This document shows positions 11,310-24,945 of a DNA stretch of 64,000 nt, piece after piece. The stretch is from Aspidiotus rigidus (taxonomy: Eukaryota; Arthropoda; Insecta; Hemiptera; Diaspididae), in the NCBI GenBank assembly GCA_035079385.1, contig JAVHKY010000030.1, positions 4,565,001 through 4,629,000 of the forward strand, read 5' to 3'. Under the pieces are notes generated by a model, which was not told where the DNA came from, did no database searches, and worked only from the letters and a program-made list of their open reading frames with translations. The position numbers and the translations under genes are program-made. How positions within the stretch are numbered: the stretch's first letter is position 1; each line of letters opens with the position of its first letter.

Positions 11310-11560
11310 GATAAGAATGGGACAGCCTGTTCTATGGGTTTCTTTTTGAAAAATTCGCCGTACGCCGTCCAGCGAAAAACTTGGAAAAATTTCGACTCTC
11401 GAGCTATATATTTCGAAGTCCCTAGAATAGGTCGAGGTCCCTAATGACGTCCTATTTCATACTAGACTTGAAGTAGGTCTAGGCTTCCTTTATACTAGTT
11501 TTATACTCTCAATACAAAAACCAATTTGACTCATAGGAACAGGTTCCCTGCGTTCCTCGT
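11310..11560 (+). repeat. CRE/TATA family, short complete-looking copy
   Basis: The left side reads CAGCCTGTTCTATGGG, then a T-run, then GCCGTACGCCGTCCAGCG. The middle has CTCGAGCTATATAT. The right side ends GGAACAGGTTCCCTGCGTTC followed by CTCGTT. This is the standard order of the family's left and right modules. Confidence 0.7.
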
Positions 11561-14500
11561 TTAGCTTCGTTGAGAAAGCTGATGTCATTTTTTCATCATG
11601 CGACGCTAATAGCTTTAATGGATTTTTTTTCCCCTTTCAAAAGCTGTAGTTTTACTGTACTATGTTACTTTTTTTCCTCTCTTTTAGTGACTGCAGTTGC
11701 CCAGCAACTTGAGTTTATAACAGTGTGTAGCTCGCGAAACACAATTTGAATTGGAAGTAATTAAGTCCTGATTCGAAGAAACTTTTGGGTCGATACAATT
11801 CGAAGAAATTGTTGATTCGTTTGCGAGTGTTCTGGCTTAATCGTTTTTGAATTCGTATTTAATAATACCGGTATGTTGTTTGTCGCCCACGAAGTTGCTG
11901 TAACTCTACGAGTATGCAGAATACCGCTTTCGCTTGCTAAAGTGATAAAAACTGTGAACGGAATTATCATTACACAGTTATGAAGGAATCTCGTAATTCT
12001 TCATCTCTGTGTATCCCAGAGATGGTGAGTTTTCATTTTGGTGAGAAGAATTCGTGCATATTTCTTCACTCAACTTATAGATACTTTTCAATTCGCCTTT
12101 CATTCGGTGTAATCCCTTGCATTCAAAGGTATATCTTTTCGTCTCAGCAGTAATAACTTCGAGATATATTGGAAAATTTCCAAAACTATTTTCAATATAC
12201 GTTTACGAGTCCAGTGTAGGAAATAACTTCGCTTCAGTATTGTAGAAAAAGAAAATTGTACGCGACGAATATCGTTGAAAGACGTTTTAATCGAGTAATT
12301 TTTGCCCTCGAATACAAGAATCGAACTATTTGCGAAAGAATGACAATATTCCGTTCGAAACCAAAGTAGTGGCCAACGTGCTCAAACAAAAGATTAAGGA
12401 ATTGATTAAAAAAGTTGAAGCAAAAATTTCGATGCACCTTTGTAGTATAGTCATGCGCCTGCTACCGCTTCGATACTGCGTAATCGCGACTCGCTGTACT
12501 CTATTATTAATATTATTATTATTTCATTATTATTTTCATTAAAACTTTTATCAAACTTATCGTACCAATGAAGTGTATAATGTAGACTTCGGTCGTAACC
12601 GAATAAAAGAGAAAAATTCTTTGTCTCTCGGCGGCGCAATGCGCGTTTGTGTGGAAAATTTATTTTCATTAAAATTCTCTCGTATAAATATCATTAAAAG
12701 GAGGAAATGAATCGGATTAACCAGTGCAGAATCGCAGCTACCGGTGCCGATCACGTTCGTCGTACGTATGCGAAGATTATTTTTACGTAATTCTGTACCG
12801 CGTACAGCCTACGAGAACTTGTCAGTACGACGGCGCTGCGCAAAAGTCTTTTTCGACGGCGGTGAAAAACGCCAAGATACTCGTTCGTATAACCTAAATG
12901 ATCGCACTTTCGAGCTTTCGTTTTCGGATGAACAAAAGTGTAGTAGTCAGTCCGACGAATGCGAATCACCAGTATTGTCGTAGGAATACGCCGTTCTCCG
13001 AACTCTGCATGGTCGACGTTGATTTTTCGTAATATTTTACGTACGTTGTAGAAATAGAATTAGAGTAGCGAAACAAGTCGAAAGAAAAAGAGAGAAAAAA
13101 GGAAGAAAAATATTTCGTATTTATCGTGTACGGTAATCAAAGGTCTTATTGTGACCGGTTCATTTTGACGTTTTGTTCAGTTTCAATCAGTCGTTACCGG
13201 TTTATATTCGTTTGTGTATCGTATCTTCAAATTTTTTCAACTTCGATGAGATCGAGAGGTAATTGAGCTCAATATTTCAATTCTTAATAAGCTGTGTATT
13301 TCGTGGTTGAAGAATCTTCTTCTTTTTTGGAAATGTGTACCATCTCTTATAATGGAGATGGAAAATGGAAGAAAGCGTCAATCAATCGTGAGAAATTAAG
13401 CGATTTGGTGATCATGTACCATCATTAGATCGTAAAAAAGGTTGTGGTGTATGACGTGATATGAAAAGTCAACAAGCTTTGACTTTGGTCCTATTTTAGT
13501 GGTAAAAATTGTTAGTATGTTCTAGGATCTCAATTTCTTTGAGACCCGCGAAGAGAAGGAGGGAAACACCTGTACTAAGAAAAAGTGCGATTGTGGTTCA
13601 TAAGGTGAGCAACATTCCTAGAACGCTAAAAGTTAGACCCCTTGAACGTGACCCATTCTTTGTTTTGGGAGATTGGGTGCTGTTTGGAGGTAGGTGGGGG
13701 AATCTGACATGCGTTGAAACTGAAACAAAAAGGAGTTGAAGCTTCTTCTGTAGTACTTTTCCATCGTTTGAGGGTAGGTGCTGACTCGGTCAAGTACCGC
13801 AGGATCTGAGCCCACGGATGAAGATTCCAGATCTTTATAACTAGGGTATAGGCAGAAGGTAGATTGATACGGAGAATCCAAATCCACTTAGGTTTAGGGG
13901 CATCACTTTCGTGATTGATAGTGAGTCGAGTCACAAAGCTGTACATTTTTTGCAAATGGTATTGTTGACGTCAATGTCCATTAGTACGATCTTAAGTGGA
14001 CGATGCGAAGTTTGAGATCGAAATAGTAGACACTTTGAAAACATTTTAAATCCGAATTAAAATTTCATGAAATTTTACGTATATTGTTAGAATCTCGATA
14101 CTCTGTACGTGAAAGGCTAAGAGATCGAGAGATAAACTATAGTCCGGAGTTTATATCGTAAAGAGTTACGGTGGTAGAGTAATCACCGTGTGTGTGGGGG
14201 GGGGGGGGATTCATGAATCCCGTAGAAAAACGTAAAATTATGTATCATAATTCTTACATCCTAGAAGGTGATATATTATAGTAAATTTGAACGTTGAAGT
14301 CATAGTCAAGTGACTTCGTGTGAAAAAATGTGAAATAAGAATCGCGAGTACAATCAGTATAAGGCGGATCTAAAGGTTCAAATGATGGGGAAGTGGCCCA
14401 ACTAGAAGCCTTGTAGAACGAGTGAGGATATGTGTCGCGTCATATTCCGTCCTCATATCATCAATTATCATCAGACTTCCCATTTCCAAAAACTGTCTGC

Positions 14501-14814
14501 GGCATTTGCAACTCTATATTATTCCTAAGGAGGATTACTTTCCATTATCAAGAAATGCTCACAAGCGTGACGTTCAGAAGAAGTATTTCAGCAAATTATG
14601 GCACGGTTCTCAGATTTTCTATGACAATCATTTCAGTCAAAAATATTAAAACAAAAAAACTATTGTCTGGAAAAATTCGAAAATTAAGAAAAGGCAGTTT
14701 TCTAGATGTAAGCAAATTCAAATACCAGGGCGCGCATTTTTAGGTACTGAAAATGAGAATTTTCGGTACCTTGAAGCTGCATTTTTGGCATAATATGGCA
14801 TGAAAAAAAAGAGA
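11561..14814. other. No recognised gene
   Basis: Long AT-rich noncoding stretch. 12,740-12,980 is locally CpG-rich and open in both directions, which may only reflect composition. 13,500-13,960 is open on the minus strand over about 100 residues (SDAPKPKWIWILRINLP), which could be a decayed LINE fragment. I cannot confirm it. A run of G lies at about 14,197-14,208. Confidence 0.4.
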
Positions 14815-15030
14815 TTAGATAATGGCAGCGGGCAACCCGATGTCCCGAGAATTTTCCCAACTCCCCCTCCTATAGCTCGAGAGTCAAAATTTTTCCTAGT
14901 GCCCCCTCTCCGTGACGTCATCAATCTCGTGACGTCTTTAACTTCGTGACGTACACCATCAACCTTGGGCCGCTCACGGGCGAAAATTTCCTGAAAGTAT
15001 CCCCAATAAAAGGACATCGGGCTCTCCGCT
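14815..15030 (-). repeat. CRE/TATA modular repeat copy
   Basis: On the minus strand it starts GCGGAGAGCCCGATGTCC, passes GGGGATACTTTCAGGAAATT, has three TGACGT motifs, then CGACTCTCGAGCTATAGG-like sequence, and ends at GGGTTGCCCGCTGCCATT. It is colinear with 2,270-2,545 and 15,870-16,040. Confidence 0.75.
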
Positions 15031-15594
15031 AAAAATGAAAAAACACGTTTTAATTGCTTTCACAAATTCACAGCTGGAATTATTCAATTTCCAATCAAAA
15101 TAAACAAATTTTGGCCATCAAACTCATCAATAGAAAACCCTAGTAATTTTTCAATCGACATTTTTGATTTCCTAATTTTGAACTAAAATTTATGAATTCA
15201 TAATATCTTTAACGAAAACCATTCAATATTTACTAAAATTGCGGGATATCGAGCAAAATTAAGCAAATCTCGTTCAAAATTTAATTCTACTTTTTTTTTT
15301 CTTTTTTTTTCTTTCTTTTTAGGTTTTTACGATTCTTACGATTTTTGGCATTATATAGGCAATACTTAATCCATTTTCCGCGGATTTTAGCAAAATATAA
15401 TTTTTTTCCCGAAGTCCTCAAAGTATGAAACGCACTTCCATTTGATTTTCATTCATCTACCCCTCAGGGAAAAGGGCAAAAAACTGACAAATGCCAGAGA
15501 ATACGCGCTCTGCTAGTTATGAATCACAAGTTGGGGTAAAGTTTATTTTGTCAAGTTCCATAAAAAAAATTTAGATGCCATTGCAAACTCTGCA
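15031..15594. other. AT-rich spacer without a gene
   Basis: Low-GC sequence with a T/C run at 15,291-15,320. Nothing coding or structured is recognisable. Confidence 0.45.
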
Positions 15595-16045
15595 GTGGCA
15601 GCGGGGAACCCGCAAGCCTCGCAGTTCCGTTGGAAACGGCTAATCTCATGAGTGTATGCATTAAGTCTAAACGAGAGTTCGAGCTATAGAAGTCCCTAAA
15701 ATAAGTCGAGGTCACTTATGACATTGGTTTCGAGAAGGTCTAGGCCTCCTCTATACTAATTTTATTCTAGGTCTAGTCACCCTTGAATTCTCAATACCAA
15801 ATCCAATTTGACTCATAAAACAGGTTCCCTGCGTTCCTCGTTCAACTTCGGAAAGGAAGCTGTCGGTTTTTCAAGTCCCCCTCCTATCATATATAGCTCG
15901 AGAGTCGAAATTTTTCTCAGCCTCCTCCCCTCAGTGACATCATCAACCTTGGACAGCTCGTGCCCACGCCCGCGCCCGCGCGCAAAACTTTCCTGAAAGT
16001 ACCCCCCAACAAAAAGAATAGCGGGTTCTCCGCTAAAAAAAAAAA
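15595..16045 (-). repeat. CRE/TATA family, extended copy with TATACTAG module
   Basis: Read on the minus strand from 16,045, it has GCGGAGAACCCGCTATTC, a CRE-like GATGATGTCAC, GAGCTATATATGATAGGAGG, TTGAACGAGGAACGC, CAGGGAACCTGTTTTATG, and then the TAGTATAGAGGAGGCC module. This copy shows that the punctuation palindrome can sit inside a longer unit instead of at its edge. Confidence 0.75.
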
Positions 16046-18470
16046 ATACTCTACACGCTCCGGAGTCTTTTGTTCTGAGGCGGTTGCTGTGAGGAGTGGA
16101 AAATCCAATCAAAGTATTCTTGTCAATTATTATTTCTTCGCAGTACGTTGTGGTCATTTTCCATGATTGTAGACCAACTCGTGTGCTTACGCAGAGTTCC
16201 ATGAACTAGTATGTGGTATACTAGGCCCTGATAACTCGACAATTTTTTTAGGTCTCGGCATGTAGGTCAAGGCTGTCAGGCTAATTAACCGTCGGGAACA
16301 CTCCCTCCTCTAGTTCACCGTCTTTGTCTTTCTTTTCGACGTCTCATTTAACTAGGGAAGGGAAAGGGAACCTCGTAGAATTTCAAATCACATTTAGGGG
16401 GATACTAATTTCAAATACAAAATACATTTGAGAATGGACTAGCGGAGTTGTAGAAACAAAGTTCTAATGTTCGTTTCTAGAGCCGGGTTGAGTTTTTTCC
16501 TATAATTATCAACTAATTTCGCGAAGACGGAGGAAGAGAAATCTTCAACTTTGTTTACCTTATTGTTACTTCAATGATGCTTACAAGCGCTGGTGTAAAA
16601 ATGAAATTGTGAAACCGATTGAAAATAATCATACGTATACATACGTAATGATATATGATTCCGATAAAACTCACTTTTCTTTTTGCAAAAATGCTCGAAA
16701 AAATTGGTTAGAATTGTGCGGTTTGAGACTGACACCTAGGCACTGAAGCAGCTGATTAGAAAAACTTGATAGTATCAAATGTTCTCGTTGATTGACTTCG
16801 TGGAGTGCGTACGTTTCCGTAGCCGGATTTCGTTTTACTGCGAAAAGCGGAGCAGAATAAACTTATCAAACGCTTTATTCCCAGATAGGCAACGAGAGGG
16901 TAGGAGAAGGGTAAACGTATTAATTATCGGTTGGAGACGGAGGGCTTACGAGTACAGGAATGACCTCGCTGAGCTTCCGGCGGTATAAAATAATAGCGAC
17001 ACACCGTTTCTACTTGGCATCTTTAATATATCGCCTGAAGTTCGCGAGGGTCAGTTCTCCAAAAATCCCTTTCACTAAAATCGCTCGTAGATAAATAAGT
17101 TAAACCCAGATTTTCGCGCATGAAAATGGAGTTTGAAATTCACACGTAGATTATTGTACTCCATTGAGTTCGACCAGGAAGGAAGTAACGACTTATCTTA
17201 CAGTTTTTCGATATACAAATGAATTTATTTTTCTACACTTTTAATACGTATTAGAACTTTTTTTTTTTTTTTTTTTTACTAATTACATTGGAGTTTATTG
17301 TAAATTGATTCTGAGTGCACAACTTTCTTTTTCTCGTTCAAATGCTTGAAAATTAATGAAATCCTGTATTCCCCAAGATTGGTCTTTTGTACCCCACCTG
17401 TGCGTCGTTAAGCGTTCATAGAACCCCTTGCCAATTATTTTAATTCTTAAAATACTCGAAATCTTAATTTTCGTTCGTTTTGATGAACAACGTATTAATT
17501 AAATGAAACGAAAGAGCTCGACGCGACGTGTCGTATTTAAAAGAAGTTTTCCCGCGCGGATCCTGCTATAAAGAAACAAAAGCCCATCTTGCATTAATCA
17601 CTTATTCGAGCTAAATTTCACCTTGTCGAGGAATTTTTCGAGAAATTTTTTTCACCGCACGACTTTATATTAAAGCACGATGCTACGATAATAATTATGA
17701 CGTATCCTACATATTTTCTATCATTAACAACACGTTCGAATTAATTAGTTGTATATTTGAAGAAGTGAATTATATCGGATTTCCACGAGCGAAAGAACCT
17801 CTATTTTCATAAAGCTGATTCAGAAATAGGATGAATTTAATTACTCCATTAAATATTTTATTAAGAGATTACAACCTGTTGCCCGAAAACCAACGTTTTA
17901 TTCACCATTTGATCGTAACTTTTAAAAAGTTGATATCGTAATCGTTCGCCAAGGTTATACACATAGCAGCTCATACTAACAAACGAAAATGGCTTCTAAT
18001 AAATTAATTGAAATGCTTTTCCACGCTTTTATTATTAGAATTAAACGGGGATTTGACTTCGTATTGTGGAAAACTTGGCGGATTGGAATGCGAATAATGG
18101 AGAAGTTTGGAATTAGTAGTGAGATCGAGTAAATTACGAAATGGTGCAAGTATACAATAATGAATTATCGAAGTACAATATTCCGAATCGGGAGAGCGAG
18201 CAAGTTTGTGAAAGCTCATAATTATTACTGATTTAATTGAATCGTCCTAGCTAGTCATACAATAATACGGGAACGTGCCCTGCACAACAATTAAAATCAA
18301 TTTATTGCAATAATAACTAGTGAAAGGGAGTCCATTCTTCTATGTGATGTCCATGTGAATTTTGTGGTGGGAGGTGCTACGTTTTTCTGATTTGTCCCTC
18401 CCTGATGTGAACTGCGAAAAAGCCGATTTTTTACCACGAGATCCAACGGCAGAGGAACGTTTGTAAATTC
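16046..18470. other. No recognised gene
   Basis: AT-rich DNA with a run of T at about 17,259-17,276. Open frames (for example 16,779-16,988 +) show no known motif and no good splice context. Confidence 0.45.
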
Positions 18471-18499
18471 ACATTGTCTCCTCCAGCACAACGAGAATT

Positions 18500-19720
18500 T
18501 TCGTACATCGCGGGTCTGTCGTCCGGGTGTTATGCGGATGATACACTGGTGGTATGTACTACCGAAACAACTGCAGCGGTGGAGAGCAGGGTAAACGAGA
18601 CTTTAGAGGCAGTGACGCGTCGGACTGAGTCGGCCAAAGACGGAAACCATAATGTTCACTTCCCGTTAAAAATTCAGACCACACACTTTTCGCATGCAAG
18701 GTGTGGAAAACAAGACCAAGAGGGTGATGAAGAACCGAGGTATCTGATTTGACTCAAAGCTGAGCTTCAGGTACCATTTCCTAATGAAAACGGAAAAGGT
18801 AGGCAGGTTAGTTTCATACCTAATTCGCCTGATAAGAAACTTGGGAAAGCCGATAGAAGCAAGAAGTAGAATCATGGTGAACACCGTCTTGTCGATCCTC
18901 CTATATGTTGCCCCAGTACAGGCCGCTTTCATGAAGCTAACCTACAGAAGGAGAGAGATTGTAAAGACCCAACAAGGAGCTGCGCTGAGGTGTGTTAGTG
19001 TCTACCGCACTGTCTAGACGGAGGCTCTTTGCGTATTAGTACGTTCACCAGCAACCGAGCTCCTTGCTGAGGACAGAGGAGTGGTGCTCAAACCAAGATA
19101 GAAGACAACAGCTCATCAAGAAGCTTTACGGGTCCAATAGGAGACCAGGCACTCCTTGCTTGAGAAATGGAAAACAAGAATTCCTCAGAGTGAGCTGGGT
19201 AAATGAACGACTCGTCTGTTAATCCGCGACCCCGATGAGTGGACGAACGGAGATCATGGTCAGCTAAACTTTCACCTGACGAAGGTGTTGAGCGGTCTTG
19301 GCTGCTTTAACACAAACCTTTATGAGAAGTTGAGGGAAGTTGAGCAGACAACGTGTTCGCACTACTACCGAGGGCGGGATGATCGACCAGAGGACACCTT
19401 ATTTGAGTGTGAGACGTCGAGGAGTGACCGGGTCAAGCTTAGTCGGTCTCTTTCGAAATTGGGGTGGATGAAGCGCTTGCTCTGAGTAGCCTGGTAGCCA
19501 TCATGCTAGTTCTCGAAGAAGTATGAAACCATTTGCAGCCACATTCATAAAGAAGTTCATGGACCTGAAATGGAATGGATAAATGCAGAGCTACGCTATG
19601 ATTCATTCACTCCTGTTTACCATCGCAGGACGAAGGGGAAGATTAATCTTAAAGAAAGAAAAAGAAGAAGAAGAGACCCGAATAGCGATCTACTATATCT
19701 GGGGGTGTTGTTATTCTGCG
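18500..19720 (+). pseudogene. R1-type LINE, broken reverse transcriptase and C-terminal end
   Basis: Remnant of a non-LTR retrotransposon of the R1/Jockey group. At 18,529-18,555 it encodes CYADDTLVV, the catalytic YxDD block. 18,784-19,015 encodes the end of the RT region (SILLYVAPVQAA, then a QQGAALRCVSVYRTV segment, close to the usual LR-x-AYRTVS motif). 19,285-19,485 encodes the C-terminal part (VLSGLGCFNTNLYEKL, then a CysHis-like TTCSHYYRGRDD...DTLFEC segment). Stops and frameshifts lie at about 18,750 and 19,016 and between the blocks, so it is dead. The 5' half (endonuclease, gag-like ORF) is missing. An A/G-rich stretch at 19,650-19,680 may be the remains of the tail. Confidence 0.85.
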
Positions 19721-20134
19721 TTCAAAAGTTTTGAGTATCTGGGGGCATTGCAGCTTGGCAGTTGTCAAGAAGATGAGGGGGTTCGCCGAGATTCTTCCAA
19801 CATTGAAGTTATACCTGCGAGGGTCGATTCCAGTGTTGGAGGAAACAAAATTAAAGCAAACGCAACCCTCATGTACACTACCAGGGATAGAGGGCGACGC
19901 TGCGCATGCGACAAAAGCGATCGGCTGATTCAACAACGATTTCTTTACATTTCCCCTCTGCGATCAGACATTAGACCTCAGACGACCTCTCCCAACAGAA
20001 GACGATACTTGAGAGCACAGATGCTAGAAAAAACGTAGCATGCAGTGGCGCAGATAAGGGGGAGGGTACCCCATTGCTTTTTTTTTACCATAAGTCATCC
20101 AATTTTATCACTTTCTTGTATCAGGCAATTTTTA
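19721..20134. other. No recognised gene
   Basis: Open frames at 19,583-20,038 (+) overlap the LINE 3' region and have no recognisable product. At 20,043 the phrase CAGTGGCGCAGATAAGG looks like the start of some repeat unit, but no matching end was found. Confidence 0.35.
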
Positions 20135-20545
20135 ACAGGGAACCTGTACTGTTTTTTTTTTTAAATTTGCCATACACCGTGTCGTGTCCAACAAAAACTG
20201 ACCTACCCTGATGAAGAGTTCGGACTTGAAAAAATTTCGAGTTTTCAGTCGTGGTATTTGATAGGAGGGGGACTTGGAAAAATTTCGACTCTCGAGTTAT
20301 AGTATGGGATTTGGAAAAATTGTGACTTTCGAGCCATAGTATGTTATAGAAGAAATTCGACTCTCGAGCTCTACTATTATGACAGGAAAGGAACTTGAAA
20401 AAATGTTCACTTTCAAACTTTATAGACGATGATACAAGGGATTCAAAAAAACTCGAGACTCTTCAAGATTTCAATTTAAATTCTCAATACCAAAACCAAT
20501 TAAGAGGGACTTCGTTAAGGAAGCCGTCGTTTTTTATTTTATCGA
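20135..20545 (+). repeat. CRE/TATA family, copy with repeated CTCGAG modules
   Basis: It starts TTTAACAGGGAACCTGT, then a T-run and GCCATACACCGTGTCG. Three successive modules follow, each with a GACTTGGAAAAATTTCGAC-like phrase and CTCGAG. It ends in TTCGTTAAGGAAGCCGTCG. It lacks the TGACGTCA modules. Confidence 0.7.
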
Positions 20546-22640
20546 TAGGTCTACTTGGGGAAGAATCCCCCTCCATTGCAAAATTGTATCTACCCGCTGG
20601 TAGCACGAACAAATCCGTTCATTTTTGTCCCAAAAATTCACGAATTGTCCGAATTTGGTCCAGCATGTTTTCCACAGTCCCCCTCTCTCACATAGGAGTC
20701 GAAACTTGACGGTAAAATCCAGCACGAACGTAGCACATACATTTCCATCTGCTCTAATTGTCCAAATCAGGTTTTGTGTGTCCGTAGCCCCCTCAACGAT
20801 TAAAGTAAAAGAGACCAGCACAAACGATTCAACCCGTTTCCAGACGAAAAATAGAAATGGGGGTCGTACGTCTGTAATCCAGCACGAACGGAAAAATTCT
20901 TTTTTTTTTTAGTAGGAAGGAGGACTATATCCAGTGGCAAAGGCTTCGAACGGAGAAAGTGAGATGGCGAGAGGAAGAAAGAATGAATGAACAAAAATTC
21001 ACCTCCATTATTTTACTTCAGCTACGTCGAAAGCTTCTCAAAATGTGATTACGGTAGACATCTGTATACGTTTTGCGCAATATTCAAGATTAACACATTT
21101 GGTAATCCGCAGCATCCGAAGGGAGTGACATAACAGATAAAGGTACATCATAGAGGATTCGTGCATAACAGCGTTTGTATACCGGTACACGATAGAAGAG
21201 TGAATAAGTTGAACGAACCAAAGACGTGTAAAATATTAAATAAGCTCCACGTACACGAACGCCGTCGCCTCAGTTGCTTCTTTCTTACAGCATCATTATG
21301 ATAAAGGGTAGAAGAATATCTCCTAGTGAAATATAGATACGAGTTTACACAGAGCTATTTTGCGATATATAGCATAAATTGCGATTCGTCGCGTGTTTTA
21401 CGGTTCGATGAATATACAAACCTGAAATTTTTGCGAATTTATACGAAAGAAATCGTCTTTTTATTGCGGGGCATTTATAAAAAAGTGTAAGACTTTTTTT
21501 ACGAGTGTTATAGCGATGTTTAATGTTAACACAAATTCGTCATTTATCAGCTCGCGCCAGCAGATAACGATTTATGATCCACCAAGAATGACGCGTATCT
21601 AATAATTTTTCTTTTCCATTATCTTTTTCACGACTTCTCAGGTCGCGAAGAAAGGTGTTGAAAAGAAGAAAATAGCTAGGTGATAAAATGACCTCGCGTA
21701 ATACCGTGTGCGTTATTATTCTTAGTGCGGTGTGAATTCTTTTCTTTTTTCCTTCAACATCCTTCACCTACATACAATGGAGAGTAGGTGAGTTTTCTGG
21801 CCATTATGAAGTCTTTATTTCTGTGTATACTGGCAGTACATAAACCAGCAACTGAACTGTCGAAACTGCGAGTTCAGGGAGTCGTTATATACTTAAAGGC
21901 TGTGCGCGAGAATGGCGCCTCAGATCTTTTGAATCCATTCGACTATCTTGACCAGTTCACCTAACATGAATCGTGAGTTCTAGCTTCTTTTTTTTTTTTT
22001 TATTATGTCTATAATTTTCATCGTCGTTGAGTGACTATCAAGTGCTAAACGAGTATAAAAGAATTTTATCTCGCGCGGTTTTCAAAAACTACTCGCGTAA
22101 CGGTGCTTGTTACAATTCAGACGAATTCGTTAGACGTTTCCCGAGTAGACTATTATTCTTGATTCCGTATATATAGTCGCGGGAAAAAATAAGGAATTTT
22201 AAGCCTCATATTTTTTTCCTCCTGCTCATCGTCGTTGTTTTTCTTCTTCCGTTGAAGCTTGCAGAGATGCGCGATAGGCGAATAATTGAGTAAATGAAAA
22301 TTCGAAGAGAATATAAAAAAAGAATGGACAATCTTATCTGTTAGGAATTTCTCGCATAGAAGGAACTCAACATGAAGTGGGCCATTCGTTTTTTATTGGG
22401 AAGTCAATTTTGTCTTTCGGGCAGTGTATATGTGGTTTTAGAATTTTTTAGAGATCGAGTTCCGGTGTAGAATCTGATTTCAGTGCCCCAACTGCTTCGT
22501 TTTTATTGACCATCCGACCACCGTCTCCAAGTCGGAATGATCTCTGGAAACCGGATTGGTTGATTAATAGGCCGGCTTCTATTTGCAATGATCAAATAAG
22601 CACCTCCACGATTAATTTTTGACCGTCGGTCTATACCTAT
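20546..22640. other. No recognised gene; small AGCACGAAC repeats
   Basis: 20,590-20,890 contains three phrases around AGCACGAAC followed by AATTGTCC, which suggests an old tandem duplication. The remainder, to 22,640, is AT-rich without supported features. Confidence 0.4.
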
Positions 22641-22885
22641 CAAGAGGGGGGGGGGGACTCGGAACAATTTAAACATCCGAGCTAAACATGTATAATATTA
22701 AGAATTGAGAGGGAGGACTTATTTATAGAAAAATGTTCTGGCAGAGCCATAGAACTAAAGACGATGTTTTGAGACTTTTTTGACATGTTACATGGTTTAG
22801 CTGAACCATACTCCTAATTCGAAATTTTCCAAGTTGCTCCCCCTCCCGTTGATAGACTTGGAAACTTTTATAAGGGAACCTATTC

Positions 22886-22916
<31 letters not shown>

Positions 22917-23530
22917 GAGAGAGAGAGAGATTTGCAATACGCTGTCCGGCGAAAAGTGACCTTTGACGCCATCTGATCGTCGATGATAACGTCATCAGAC
23001 GTTCTCACTCCTCTTCTTCCGCTCTATGCAGTATATTAATTTTATACTAGGCTTTTATACAAAGTCTAAGCCTCTTTTGTACTGGCTTCTGTGTGTACCA
23101 GGTCTAGGCTTCCTAAAATAGGTCAAATTCACCTGATGTCAGCAAGCGTGCCTACCTTTCTTCTTCCGCTCCATACAGTATACAACTTTTATACTAGGCT
23201 TATACTAGATTTAGGCCTCTTTTATATTAGCTTTAAATTAGATTTAAGTTTCTTTTTCCAAGTCCTTAGAATAGGTCAAGATCACTGATGATGTCCTATT
23301 TTATACTAGGTCTAGACCTCCTTTATACTAGCTTCATACTAGATCTAGGCTTTCTCGAATCTCAATACCAAGACCAATTTGACTCATACGAATATAACAG
23401 GTTGCCTGCATTTCTCGTTCAACTTCGTGAAAGAAGCCGTTGTTTTTCGACTGGTACAGTGGTACTCTCGACCTAATTTAAAAGTTTCCGAGTTTCCACC
23501 GCTCTTCCGCTCCATGCAGTATACTAATTT
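22640..23530 (+). repeat. CRE/TATA family with TATACTAG tandem modules
   Basis: A G-run at 22,645 and AGGGAACCTATTCTAC at 22,875 with a long T-run open this stretch. A GATAACGTCATCAG motif lies at about 22,985. From 23,030 a unit recurs that contains GCTCCATGCAGTATACTAAT, TTTTATACTAGG and TAGGCCTC, with at least three starts (about 23,020, 23,170 and 23,510). The third is interrupted by the LINE at 23,538. Confidence 0.7.
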
Positions 23531-23537
23531 TATATTC

Positions 23538-24945
23538 GTCGTCGTCGTCGTCGTCTGGCCTTGGTGTGAGGATCCTATCCATCACTGTTGTCTTCTACAC
23601 ACTCTTTCGTGGCAGACCATTCCAATTCTTGATCCTATGCTACGGTCCCATTCAAGGCAGATTATCGGGTGTATTCTGTGTGTCTCCGAGTCCCATTCGC
23701 TTCTGCTGGCTAAAGATTCCGTTATTAAGCTGGACTGCATTTCTCCATTTGGCGCGGTCCTCCCAGTTCCCGCGAATTTCTCCATTTTTCAGGGTTGCAT
23801 GCAGCATATCTTTGTAGCGCTTTGTTTGTCCGCCCGATGTTCTTCAGCCCAGCCCGATCTCCCTCTATAAGACCTGCTTGGGGACGCCTTCATCAGCCAT
23901 CTTTAGAACATTCTTTGTCTACTTCAGGTGGTTCCTGGCCAGGTTTCGCTCGATTGGGTCATATTTGGTTAGTTCCAGTACTCGAGTGTTGGAAATAAAG
24001 TCCTGCCATGTGATCCACAGAATGCGTCTAAGCTGCCTTTGTTGGAATTTTTCGTGGCGTTCGACGTGTGTTTTGTAAAGGATCCAGCATTCGCTCCCAT
24101 TCAGAAGAGTAGGTATTACCGCAGCCTTGTACACGGCAATGTTGGTTTCGCTCCTCAGATCCCTGCAGTCCAGTAACTTCTGCCTCAACTTGAACGCCAC
24201 ATTTCCAGCATTCCTTATTCGTTGGTTGATCTCCGAGTCCAGGCTGCGGTTACTTCATACAAGGCTCCTTAGATAGTTGAACTGGTCTACTACATTTATT
24301 GTAGGGCGAAAAGTCGACGGCGCATCGTATCTCATGATCATTACCTCGATTTTCATACTATTCCCCTCCATTGCAAAGTCGTGGTAGGTTTCCGCAAACA
24401 GGCGCGTCGACCATTCTCTGCGTTTCTCCCACCGAGTAGCCCATAAGAACCACATCATCGCATACTGTAACTCCGACATGAACCGTCTCCGCACGTTCCT
24501 TTGGCTCTTAAGTCTGGCAATGTTGTGTAGCCTACCATCCTTGCGGTATCTGATTTGTATACCACGGTCTTGTAGTTTACAGTCGTCACTGATGAGGAAC
24601 GCGGTTATGTAGGCGTTGAAGCTGAAGTGAGCCATTACTCATCCCTGGTGCACGCGGTTAGCAATCTCAAATCCATTGGTAACATTCCTCCCAACCACCA
24701 CCTTTACTTTATTAATTGAGTGGAAGTCGGCAATTATATTCAGCAGACTTGACGGGCGTCCAAATTTTCTCAGTATCTGCCATAGCGCCTGCTTACTAAC
24801 CATGTCGAAGGTTTTTTTGAAGTCGACGAATATCGCACGAAGTAGGAGTGTTGGTGCCTGGTTTTTTCCTGGATCTGCCCCTGCCAGGATGGAAGCCCGC
24901 CTGTGACTCTAATGTGGGGAGCAGCCGGTCCATGATTACTCTTAC
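23538..24945 (-). pseudogene. 5'-truncated LINE with (GAC)n tail
   Basis: Minus-strand non-LTR reverse-transcriptase remnant. In order: LESQAGFHPGRG near 24,910; FVDFKKTFDMVSKQALW at about 24,790-24,840; VKVVVGRNVTNGFEIANRV near 24,690; GIQIRYRKDGRLHNIARLK near 24,540; FNYLRSL near 24,260; VIPTLLNGSECW near 24,110; LRRILWITWQDFISN near 24,030; and a GGQTKRYKDMLHATLK segment near 23,820. It ends in a short GACGACGACGAC tail at 23,538-23,557. The wording is that of the LINE group often annotated as endonuclease-reverse transcriptase (RTE/CR1-like). I cannot fix the clade. The catalytic YADD block is degraded, and several frameshifts make it inactive. Confidence 0.85.
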